Of a DNA stretch of 64,000 nucleotides, positions 34,645 to 42,626 are shown one piece after another (positions within the stretch are counted from its first letter, which is position 1; each line of letters opens with the position of its first letter). Source of the DNA: Collimonas sp. OK307 (GTDB taxonomy: Bacteria > Pseudomonadota > Gammaproteobacteria > Burkholderiales > Burkholderiaceae_D); NCBI RefSeq assembly GCF_900113705.1, contig NZ_FOQI01000022.1, positions 1 through 64,000 of the forward strand, in the 5' to 3' direction. The position numbers and the translations under genes were made by a program. The notes beneath the pieces were generated by a model. It did no database searches. It was not told where the DNA came from and was given only the letters and a program-made list of their open reading frames with translations.

Positions 34645-36097
34645 TCAGGCCAGTTCATCCAGAAGCGAATGACCATAGACGGTGAAGCGACTTTTACCCT
34701 GGCGCTTGGCTTGGTACATGGCTTCATCAGCCTGGCGTAAGGCTGCATCCCACTCCAGGCTCTCCGCCTGGCACAGGGCGATGCCGATGCTGCAGCCGAT
34801 ACCGTCGCCGATGGCGGCGACGCGGCTGGCAACCGCGGTAGCAGTGGCTTTGATGACGGCCGGGGGAGCCACCAGGCACACCACGAATTCATCGCCGCCG
34901 ACCCGCCCGGCGATATCGCTGTCCCTGAGGACGGACCTGAGGGCGGCGGCCACTTCAACCAGTACGGTATCGCCGCGGTCATGCCCGAGATTGTCGTTAA
35001 TCTGCTTGAACCCGTCCAGGTCGATGAACAATCGCGCTACCGCCTGCTGATTGAGCAAGTCACGGCTACGCAGGGTTTCCGCCAGCTCGAGAAACAGCGA
35101 ACGGCTGGGCAGACCAGTCAGATGGTCCAACCGTACCTGATCCATCTTGACTTCCAACATGGCGTTATTGAGCGCCAGCAGGCGAGCATCCTGCACCGTT
35201 TTCAGATAGACCTGATTCATTTCGCGCAAATAGATCAGCAGCAGCGCCGTCGCCGAAATCAGTGCATTACAGCGGCCAACGTACCAGCCAACTGAAAACT
35301 GGCTGCCGCCCGCCATGGTGATGCTGGTGTCGCATAACAGCGCAACCAGGGCAACCAGGGCAACCCCAGCCACACTTGCAAGACTGTCTTGAAGCGTGAG
35401 ACCTGCCACAAGATCAATAAGGTCAAAGCAATAATAAACTGCAGAAAAGGACCGATGCCGCTAGTGACCACACGATGAAAATTGCCGTTGTCTTCGAGTT
35501 GCGGCAATTGCTCATGAAATACGATAACCGGGACCAGGCTTGTCACCAGCGCCACCACTACCACCGCCATCAGCACTTGCTCCATGCGCTCGGGATGGCG
35601 AGTCGCCAGAGCAGGACTCCAGCGGAGGCTCGCAGCATAAAGCAAAATCCCCAGCGCCATTCCCGCATGCCAGAAAACCCACAACCAGATGGTAGTCTGC
35701 GCGCCGCCCAGAACCGCCCTTTGCGGCAGGAACATATCGGGCAAAGCCAGGAATTGCACGATGAGAATCCCGGCGCAATAGAAACAGCCGCCACACCGAT
35801 GTACAGCAAATCGAGTGTCCTGGTGGCCCGATAGTGGGCAAAAATCAGATAGGTAATGATGACGTAGGCAACTACAGTCGCCGTCTGGTACGAAGGAAGG
35901 AAGGCAGGCACCGGCGGCCCTATGAACGCCGCCAGCGGCAATAACAGCAGTGTTGCCACGACAATTCCGATGCAGGTCCACAGTGCGCGCCGCCGCTGGT
36001 CGCCGGTCGCCAGACGTGTCGCTGGCGAAGCACTTGTCTGGTGCCAGGCTGGCTTGAGGATGGCTGTGTCACCTGCATTAAGTGCGCGGTTGGTCAT
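34645..36097 (-). pseudogene. MASE4-GGDEF diguanylate cyclase broken by two frameshifts
   Basis: Three frames on one strand together encode one protein. Frame A (from ATG 36097) covers the start and first membrane segments to VAAVS. Frame B continues from CAGILIVQFLALPDMF through GGAQTTIWLWVFWHAGMALG to FKTVLQVWLG. Frame C gives VALVALLCDTSITMAGGSQF, then LDHLTGLPSRSLFLELAETL and the intact GGDEF with an RDSD inhibitory site five residues before it. The breaks lie near 35783-35786 (a T run) and 35365-35370 (a G run); each is repaired by adding one base. The membrane part matches the MASE4 sensor domain. Either this is a recent pseudogene or the assembly has two homopolymer errors. Confidence 0.8.
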
Positions 36098-36280
36098 TGC
36101 CTGTTCTTTATAAAACTCCTGGATATTTTAATTTCCAAAAAGAAACTTTCCTTGCGACCACTAAATAATAGCTTGAATGCCTACATCGGGTTAATACAAA
36201 AAAGCTATCAATATCGTTTTCAAAAGAGATTTGCGAGTTGCAATACAATGGCCGTTTCCCCCCTTCCTTGAGACCATGCC

Positions 36281-37264
36281 ATGCGCGCTATCGAAATCAC
36301 CCACCCCGGCGGCCCGGATGTATTACAAATCTGTGAACGCCCTCTCCCGTCTTTCAAACCAGGCGAAGTATTGATCAAGGTGCAGGCCGCCGGCATCAAC
36401 CGGCCCGACGTGTTTCAACGCACAGGCAATTATTCGCCGCCGCCGGGCGCGTCTGATTTGCCGGGACTGGAAATCGCGGGTGAAATTGTCGATGGCGATT
36501 TCAGCGACAGCACTTTCAAGAAAGGCGATCTGGTATGCGCCTTGGTCCAAGGTGGCGGCTACGCCGAATACTGTTGTGCGCCTACCGCGCAGTGCCTGCC
36601 TCTGCCGGATGGCTGGAGCGCAGTGGAAGCGGCATCGCTGCCGGAGACTTTTTTCACTGTCTGGAGCAATGTGTTCGATCGGGTAAAACTGGCGAGCGGC
36701 GAAACCCTGTTGGTACAGGGCGGCAGTTCCGGCATCGGCGCGGCGGCGATCCAGATCGCCACGGCACTTGGCCATCGGGTATTCGCTACCGCCGGCTCGG
36801 ATGAAAAATGCCGTGCCTGCGAAGAGCTGGGCGCCGAACGCGGAATTAACTACCGCACTGAAGACTTCGCCGCTGTCATCAAGGAAGCAACCGACGGCAA
36901 AGGCGTCGATGTCATCCTGGACATGGTGGCCGGCGACTATGTTCCGCGCGAAATAAAGTGCCTGGCCGACGACGGCCGCCTGGTATTCATCGCTACCCTC
37001 GGCGGCAGCAGCGCCAATATCGATTTCCGCCACATCCTGATGCGGCGCCTGACGATTACCGGCTCGACCTTACGGCCACGGCCGATCGCCTTCAAGGCCG
37101 CTATTGCGGCCCAATTGCGCGAGCGCGTCTGGCCGCTGCTGGCGGCAAAAAAAATCAAGCCGGTGATTTTCAAGACATTCCCGCTTGAGCAGGCGGCGCA
37201 AGCTCATGCGTTGATGGAGAGTAGTTCGCACATCGGCAAGATCATGCTGACTATCGAACACTAG
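36281..37264 (+). CDS. NAD(P)H-quinone oxidoreductase, zinc-independent MDR family
   Basis: A 327-residue medium-chain dehydrogenase/reductase of the quinone oxidoreductase (QOR/PIG3) type. The N-terminal GroES-like domain has VQAAGINRPDVFQRTGNYSP, and the Rossmann domain has LVQGGSSGIGAAAIQIATAL (about residues 145-164). The zinc-binding cysteines of alcohol dehydrogenases are absent. It reduces quinones or enones using NADPH. The gene is monocistronic; a REP-like hairpin follows its stop codon. Confidence 0.92.
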   Translation: MRAIEITHPGGPDVLQICERPLPSFKPGEVLIKVQAAGINRPDVFQRTGNYSPPPGASDLPGLEIAGEIVDGDFSDSTFKKGDLVCALVQGGGYAEYCCAPTAQCLPLPDGWSAVEAASLPETFFTVWSNVFDRVKLASGETLLVQGGSSGIGAAAIQIATALGHRVFATAGSDEKCRACEELGAERGINYRTEDFAAVIKEATDGKGVDVILDMVAGDYVPREIKCLADDGRLVFIATLGGSSANIDFRHILMRRLTITGSTLRPRPIAFKAAIAAQLRERVWPLLAAKKIKPVIFKTFPLEQAAQAHALMESSSHIGKIMLTIEH

Positions 37265-37275
37265 ACAACACGCAA

Positions 37276-37296
37276 GGTGGGCACGCTGTGCCCACC
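37276..37296. repeat. REP-like inverted repeat, copy 2 (short)
   Basis: GGTGGGCAC and GTGCCCACC pair around GCT directly after the quinone oxidoreductase stop, followed by CTAT. It shares its core with the copies at 20285 and 58587. Confidence 0.7.
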
Positions 37297-37321
37297 CTAT
37301 GACCGTGCGTGGTTTTTATAG

Positions 37322-38620
37322 TTAATCCAACGGCACCGAGCGATAGCGGCTAACTTCCGATGCACTCACGATCGGCGCCTTGTTACCCCAGCTGTTGCGG
37401 ATATACGAGACGACCGCAGCGACTTCACTATCGCTCAGCGTCGGACCGTACGGCGGCATGCCGTAAGGACGCGGATTGGCAGCCGTACTCGGTGCAAAGC
37501 CGCCGTTCAACACCACCCGGATCGCATTCACCGGCGCCGACATGGTGATTGCGTGATTGCTTGCCAGCGGCGGGTAGGCCGGCCATGCGCCTTTGCCAGA
37601 AGCCTGGTGGCAATCCACGCAATGATTCTTGTAGATCTTCTGGCCCAGCTCCATCGCCCTTGCCACCTGGTCAGGACTGGCGCGCTCTTTTTCTGCCGCC
37701 GCTTCCTTCTGGCGCGGCAACGATTTCAGGTAAACCGCCATCGCACCGACATCCGCATCGCTCAGATGCTGCAGGCTGGCGCCCACCACCTCCGCCATCG
37801 GCCCCAACACGGTGCCGCGCGGTGAGATGCCATCTTTCAGCAAAGCGCTGATGTGCTGGATATCCCAGTCGCCAAGACCGATTTCTTCATCCGATGTCAG
37901 CGAGGGTGCGTACCAGTTCACCACCGGGATAAAGCCCCCGCCCAGTTCCGCCTTCAGATCGCTGCCGCCAAGTGCATTGCGGGTGGTGTGGCAAGCACTG
38001 CAGTGACCCAGCCCCTGCACCAGGTAAGCACCGCGATTCCATTCGACGGATTGTTGCGTCTCGGCTTGATACACGCCAGGCCGGAAATACAGGGCGCGCC
38101 AGCCGTAGAGCAGGAACCGCTGGTTATAGGGAAAACGTAAATCGTGTTCCAGATTCTTTTGCTGTACCGGCGGCACGCTCTGCAAATACGCAAACATCGC
38201 ATCGGCATCGGCGCGCGTGACCTTGGTGTAGTTCGTGTACGGAAAAGCCGGATACAGCAAGCTGCCGTCTTTCGATTTACCGTTATGCAGCGCGCGCCAG
38301 AAATCGTCGGCCGACCAGGTGCCGATACCGGTTTCCTTGTCAGGCGTGACATTCGGCGAATAGACGGCGCCGAACGGCGTCTGTATCGCGCGCCCGCCCG
38401 CCAGCTCCTTGCCACCGCGCGCTGTATGGCAAGCCATGCAATCGCCGGTGCGCACCAGATAGGCGCCGTGCGCAATCTGTTCGGTGGAACTCACTGCAGC
38501 GGTCGCCGCCGGCGGCGGCTGGTCGCCGCGATCGTCGACGTTGAGCATCGCCACCACCCCGACTGCCACCGCGATCAGCAACACCAGAGCGCCGGCTGCC
38601 CACATGAATATCCGTTTCAT
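37322..38620 (-). CDS. Tri-heme cytochrome c (alcohol/gluconate dehydrogenase cytochrome subunit-like)
   Basis: A 432-residue membrane-anchored cytochrome c. The ATG at 38620 (MKRIFMWAAGALVLLIAVAV) gives a clean N-terminal anchor; the frame runs further upstream without signal. Three CxxCH heme sites are visible: CMACH (61-65), CSACH (about 207) and CVDCH (about 335). The layout matches the cytochrome subunits of membrane-bound gluconate, sorbitol and alcohol dehydrogenases, which pass electrons to ubiquinone or to an oxidase. No dehydrogenase subunit gene is adjacent, so it may partner with a distant dehydrogenase or with the cytochrome encoded 16 bases upstream. Confidence 0.9.
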   Translation of the reverse strand: MKRIFMWAAGALVLLIAVAVGVVAMLNVDDRGDQPPPAATAAVSSTEQIAHGAYLVRTGDCMACHTARGGKELAGGRAIQTPFGAVYSPNVTPDKETGIGTWSADDFWRALHNGKSKDGSLLYPAFPYTNYTKVTRADADAMFAYLQSVPPVQQKNLEHDLRFPYNQRFLLYGWRALYFRPGVYQAETQQSVEWNRGAYLVQGLGHCSACHTTRNALGGSDLKAELGGGFIPVVNWYAPSLTSDEEIGLGDWDIQHISALLKDGISPRGTVLGPMAEVVGASLQHLSDADVGAMAVYLKSLPRQKEAAAEKERASPDQVARAMELGQKIYKNHCVDCHQASGKGAWPAYPPLASNHAITMSAPVNAIRVVLNGGFAPSTAANPRPYGMPPYGPTLSDSEVAAVVSYIRNSWGNKAPIVSASEVSRYRSVPLD

Positions 38621-38636
38621 TCTTGGCTCCGCTTCA

Positions 38637-39386
38637 TCAGTTGGGGACACTGCCGCAAGCAAGCGGCAATTTGACCGAGGTTGGAGCAACTGCAACGGCG
38701 TCGGCGGGGACCGGTTGCGCCGCCAGCCATGCCGACACCGCACCGATATCATCCGCGCTCAAGCGTTGCACAACCTGCGCCATGCAGTCCGGCGCCTTGC
38801 CGTGCCGTGCGCCGTTTTTCCATGCGCCTATCTGCCCGACCAGGTAATCTCGCGGCAAGCCAAGCAAACCCGGTGTAGCCGGCATGACGCCGGTCATGGC
38901 GCCGCCGTGGCAGGCGATACAGGCTGGAATTTTCTTGGCAGGATCCCCCTTGTTGACCAGGGTTTCGCCGCGCTCGCGAGTTGCGTTCGACTGATCGAAT
39001 GGTTGCGGCGCCGGGTAAGGCGGGTGCTGATCTGCAAAATACTGGGCGATTTCCTGCAGATAAGCGTCAGACAAATGATCGACCAGGTAGGTCATCATCG
39101 GATACCGACGGCGTCCTTCGCGAAAATTATGCAGCTGGTTGTAGAGGTAGCCAGCCGGTTTGCCGGCGATGCGCGGATAGTAGCCATCGTTGGTGGCACG
39201 CCCCTGTTCGCCATGGCAGGCAGTACATGCGGTGAGGCGCTGCTTGATGGTATCGGGAACCGTGCCGGCGTCGACTTCTGCCGCATTGGCAACCACCGCC
39301 AGCAACGTCGCGGCAACGAAAAACAGAAATTTCGAACTAAGATGGCCCGCGCGGCCGGTGGCCGGTCTTACCGAAAGAATCGACAT
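38637..39386 (-). CDS. Di-heme cytochrome c (cytochrome c4-like)
   Basis: A 249-residue periplasmic cytochrome with a signal peptide (hydrophobic segment residues 20-36, cleavage near NAA|EV). Two CxxCH sites, CTACH (about 54-58) and CIACH (about 156-160), each start a class I c domain with later Met ligands in YYPRIAGKP…MM and LLGLPRDYLVGQ…. This two-domain layout is that of cytochrome c4 and related electron carriers. GCAGGAAA precedes the ATG. The tri-heme gene follows after 16 bases, so the two form an operon. Confidence 0.88.
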   Translation of the reverse strand: MSILSVRPATGRAGHLSSKFLFFVAATLLAVVANAAEVDAGTVPDTIKQRLTACTACHGEQGRATNDGYYPRIAGKPAGYLYNQLHNFREGRRRYPMMTYLVDHLSDAYLQEIAQYFADQHPPYPAPQPFDQSNATRERGETLVNKGDPAKKIPACIACHGGAMTGVMPATPGLLGLPRDYLVGQIGAWKNGARHGKAPDCMAQVVQRLSADDIGAVSAWLAAQPVPADAVAVAPTSVKLPLACGSVPN

Positions 39387-39550
39387 GATTTCCTGCCTTG
39401 TTATGTTGCTGCGTTTTCCGCTGCATTTTTTGGGAGGGCATTCAGGTTACGATTATAAACTAGCAAGTACGGTAAATACCCTACCGCAACAGCCGTTCGG
39501 GCTGGACAAATTGTCCCAGGCCGGAGGCACGGCGAAACAGTCGGGAAATC

Positions 39551-39754
39551 TCATTTTGGCGGTTTCTGCGGCGGTACCAGGGGTTGGTCGATCGTAGTTC
39601 CCGGTTCATTCACGTACATTTGTTCTTCGACGATATCGAGCTGCTGGCTGCCGTCCAGCGCGTGCCCGGTCCATCTCTCGGCCGGACTCAAGGGTTGCGG
39701 TTTCTTTTTCTTGTCGGTGGTGCTGTTCGTCGAAACATCTTTAGTTTTACCCAT
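39551..39754 (-). CDS. Small conserved-looking hypothetical protein
   Basis: A 67-residue hydrophilic protein, MGKTKDVSTNSTTDKKKKPQ… ending QPLVPPQKPPK, with a strong ribosome-binding site AAGGAGACTGCG before the ATG. It is Lys- and Pro-rich at both ends with an acidic centre (HALDGSQQLDIVEEQM). No signal peptide, membrane segment or known family was recognised. The strong start signal supports it as a real gene. Confidence 0.6.
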   Translation of the reverse strand: MGKTKDVSTNSTTDKKKKPQPLSPAERWTGHALDGSQQLDIVEEQMYVNEPGTTIDQPLVPPQKPPK

Positions 39755-39844
39755 CGCAGTCTCCTTGGTTGCCAGGCCCGTTGTATATTTTCAATATAGA
39801 ACTTTCACGGACTGGCGCATAGCAAAGAATCCATTGCAACGAAA

Positions 39845-39880
39845 AAACGCCGCCCCGGACTCACATCCGGGGCGGCGTTT
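39845..39880 (-). terminator. Terminator of the glycine-zipper gene
   Basis: A perfect 15-bp stem (39845-39859 with 39866-39880) and 6-base loop, followed on the minus strand by a T run. It lies 30 bases past the stop codon of the gene at 39910. Confidence 0.95.
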
Positions 39881-39909
39881 CAAGTTTCAATGATAGCTGG
39901 TGTCCTGGA

Positions 39910-40326
39910 TCAGCGCTCGTAGTAACCGCCTCGGTACGGCTGGCGGTAATAATAGTCGCGGCTTTCCACGTAGACCGGTGCTGGCCGGTAGTACACAGGT
40001 TGCGGCTGGTAGTACACCGGGGCCGGGCGATAGTAGACCGGCTGCGGCCGGTAATACACTGGCGCAGGCTGCGCATAATAGCCTTCTCCACGGTCATAGT
40101 AACCACGATCATCCTGGCGGTAGCCGCCGGAAGTCGCGCCTACTGCAGCACCAAGCACGCCGCCGACGATAGCGCCGTTACGGCCGCCCACCGCGCCGCC
40201 GATGACAGCGCCGGCTACCGCACCGATGGCAGTATTGGCGCCATCGTCGTATGCCATGGCAGAGGTTGAAATTGCAGCAGTTGTGCTAGCCAGCAGCGCA
40301 ACGCAAATCCATTTTTTGTACAGCAT
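39910..40326 (-). CDS. Secreted glycine-zipper protein with PVYY repeat tail
   Basis: A 138-residue precursor. The ATG at 40326 (MLYKKWICVALLASTTAAIS) follows AAAGGAGTCAACC, and the signal peptide ends at TSAMA|YDD. Residues about 30-66 form a glycine zipper (IGAVAGAVIGGAVGGRNGAI…), which inserts in or packs against membranes. The tail repeats (R/Q)P(A/Q)PVYY five times. Related to YMGG-like and slyB-like zipper proteins in its middle part only. Function unknown. A strong terminator follows. Confidence 0.85.
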   Translation of the reverse strand: MLYKKWICVALLASTTAAISTSAMAYDDGANTAIGAVAGAVIGGAVGGRNGAIVGGVLGAAVGATSGGYRQDDRGYYDRGEGYYAQPAPVYYRPQPVYYRPAPVYYQPQPVYYRPAPVYVESRDYYYRQPYRGGYYER

Positions 40327-40474
40327 GGTTGACTCCTTTAAGGGTCGTATAGTCAACAGCCCGGCAAAAATTGCAAGATCGCGGCTGTTGATTTGAACTA
40401 TAGGCCAGCTTCCGGAAAAACCATGCAAGCGATACACACTTTTACATTTGCACAACATACTTACATCTACAGGT

Positions 40475-41773
40475 TTAGTGCAGTTTGACTGACGGTTTGG
40501 CGTGCTTCATCAAGCTGCTGGCGGCCGCCGTAACGCCGGTACGAACCGGCCCCAGCAAGGCATTCAAGTGCATCAGGTGCAGGCTGGCGTACATCATACG
40601 GGCAAAGAAACCGTCTACAAACCAGCCAAGCTTGGTCAATGAGCCCATCAAGGTGCCAACCGAAGTATTCCTGCCGAACGACACCAGCGAACCGTGGTCC
40701 GTATAGACATAGGGTGCATCTTGTGCAGCCTGGCCCTTGTTGGCGCGGACGAACGTCTCCAGCAGATAATCAGCCTGCTGATGTGCCGCCTGGGCGCGCG
40801 GCGGCACCATTTTTCCATCCGGCCCGATGCATGCCGCGCAATCGCCCAGCGCATAGATATTGCCGCTACCGGCAACCTTCAGGAAACCGTCGACTTCCAG
40901 CTGGCCTGATTTTGTCACCGGCAGTCCCAGCGCCTTGAGGAAATCGGGCGCCTTGATGCCGGCCGACCATACGCACAGGTCGGAAACATAATTGTTACCG
41001 TTGGCGTCAGTGACAAAATTCTCCGAGATGCTGGCGACACGGCAATCTGTCACCACTTTCACCTCACGCTCCTGCAGGAGTTTGGTAGCGGCTTTCGAGA
41101 CCCGTTCCGTCAAAGGCGCCAGCAGGCGTGGCGCGCCTTCCAATATGGTGATGCGAACGTCGCGGTTCGGACTCAGGTGCGGAAAATCGTAATCGGTGTA
41201 CACGCTGCTGGCATCGCGCAATTCTGCCGCCAGCTCAACGCCTGTAGCGCCGCCGCCGACAATCACGATATCGACCCCGGCATCCGGATTCTTTTCTTTC
41301 TTCAAATCCGCCGCCGACAGCATCTTCAACAGGCGCAGCCGGAATTGTTCGGCGTCTTCGGTGGTGTTCAGCGAAATCGTATTTTCCTCGGCGCCGCTGA
41401 TGCCGAAATAATTGGAAACGCTGCCGACCGCAATCACCAGTTTGCTGAACCCGATTTGACGTGCCGGGATCAATTCGTCCGCCGATTCATCGAGTACCGC
41501 ATCCACCGTGATCGTGTTGTTGCCACTATCGAGAGCACTCATGGCGCCATAGACAAAACGAAATTTGTTGTCATGAGCCAACATTTGGTAAGACAGGCCT
41601 TCCTGATGGATATCGCGCGTACCCGCTGCGACTTCGTGCAAGGACGGCTTCCAGATGTGATACAGCGCCCGGTCTACCAGCGTGACGTGGCCGCTCCCCA
41701 ACTTGCGGCCGAGCTTGCAAGCCAGCTCAAGCCCACCGGCGCCACCGCCAACAATCACGATTTCATCTGACAT
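40475..41773 (-). CDS. ndh: Type II NADH dehydrogenase
   Basis: A 432-residue FAD enzyme that passes electrons from NADH to quinone without pumping protons; it is peripheral on the inner membrane. The start at 41773 (MSDEIVIVGGGAGGLELACK) is chosen over an ATG 15 bases upstream by family alignment. The FAD dinucleotide fold is at residues 6-14 (VGGGAGG), the NADH fold at about 165-175 (VGGGATGVELAAEL), and YALGDCAAC carries the flavin-contacting Asp. The C-terminus has an amphipathic anchor-like stretch (VDGFFARMMYASLHLMHLNA). Confidence 0.93.
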   Translation of the reverse strand: MSDEIVIVGGGAGGLELACKLGRKLGSGHVTLVDRALYHIWKPSLHEVAAGTRDIHQEGLSYQMLAHDNKFRFVYGAMSALDSGNNTITVDAVLDESADELIPARQIGFSKLVIAVGSVSNYFGISGAEENTISLNTTEDAEQFRLRLLKMLSAADLKKEKNPDAGVDIVIVGGGATGVELAAELRDASSVYTDYDFPHLSPNRDVRITILEGAPRLLAPLTERVSKAATKLLQEREVKVVTDCRVASISENFVTDANGNNYVSDLCVWSAGIKAPDFLKALGLPVTKSGQLEVDGFLKVAGSGNIYALGDCAACIGPDGKMVPPRAQAAHQQADYLLETFVRANKGQAAQDAPYVYTDHGSLVSFGRNTSVGTLMGSLTKLGWFVDGFFARMMYASLHLMHLNALLGPVRTGVTAAASSLMKHAKPSVKLH

Positions 41774-42137
41774 GCATCTATCCTTCAAATTTTATTGACC
41801 AATCACGCTTGGAAACCTGGGCTTCCGCAGACACAAAAACCAGCGAACCGCCTGGCAAGTCTACTTTTATAGTGCCGCATAGCGCAATAGTGCCGTAGAT
41901 TCAGCGATTTTTGATCAGGCGACGCCAATTTACAGTATTCGGGAACAAACCGCGACGTCGGAAAACGGCTCGGACTGTATGCCAAAACGCGACTTCACCA
42001 TGCAAAATCTGAGCGAAAATCAGTCATGACAAATACTGCAATGGCCGCTGGTTCACGGCCTCAGTCTGCGCTATGATGAAAGTGGAGGCCGATTAACAAA
42101 CATAAGAAACATAAGAAAATAGTTTTCAGGAGGGTAT
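41774..42137. other. Divergent intergenic region between ndh and usp
   Basis: These 364 bases hold no supported gene. They must contain the ndh promoter and the promoter of the universal stress protein gene, whose start is preceded by a perfect AGGAGG (42127-42133 region). I did not see a clear FNR-type box. Confidence 0.5.
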
Positions 42138-42587
42138 ATGTACCGGAAAATTCTCGTCGCCTACAATGGCACGCCCGAAAGCCGTTCTGCCTTATATTCG
42201 TGCATCCAGCTGGCCCCCGCCCCTGAAGTCGAGATCCATCTGCTGGGGGTGATCAATCTTGCCACCTATCTGATGGCAGGCGAGTTCGTCGCCGAATCCG
42301 CCATCCGGGCTGAAAAAACCTTGCTGGAACAAGAGCTGATCAAAGGCCACAAATTGCTCAGCGACGCCGGTCTCAAGCCCATCGATCACTTTGAAAGCGG
42401 AGAACCTGTCAACGTGATCAGCGACCTGGTCGGCAAACTGGGAATCGACCTGGTGATTGTCGGCCATTCGCGCAAAAGGCCGCTGGCGACGCGCTGGTGG
42501 CGCGGTTCGGTGGATACCTTGCTGGTTGAAAAAGTGCCTTGTAGCGTGCTGGTGGCGACCGACCCCTGCGTCCCCTGGCCGGCTTAA
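42138..42587 (+). CDS. Universal stress protein (UspA family)
   Basis: A 149-residue cytosolic protein of the UspA superfamily. Start MYRKILVAYNGTPESRSALY, with AGGAGG directly upstream. The ATP-binding signature G-x2-G-x9-G(S/T) is seen in IVGHSRKRPLATRWWRGSVDTLLVEKVPCSVLVA (about residues 110-143). Such proteins are induced by growth arrest and stress. It lies between ndh and a two-component system but is on the opposite strand from both. Confidence 0.9.
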   Translation: MYRKILVAYNGTPESRSALYSCIQLAPAPEVEIHLLGVINLATYLMAGEFVAESAIRAEKTLLEQELIKGHKLLSDAGLKPIDHFESGEPVNVISDLVGKLGIDLVIVGHSRKRPLATRWWRGSVDTLLVEKVPCSVLVATDPCVPWPA

Positions 42588-42626
42588 AGCCTGCGCCAAC
42601 AGGGCAGCCTGCGCAATACCGGCTGC

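Noticed and set aside
35340-35372. Triplicate 9-base repeat GGGCAACCA as a possible small tandem-repeat locus
   Set aside because: The period is a multiple of three, so it cannot itself explain the frameshift, and it encodes a normal Val-Ala-Leu membrane stretch.
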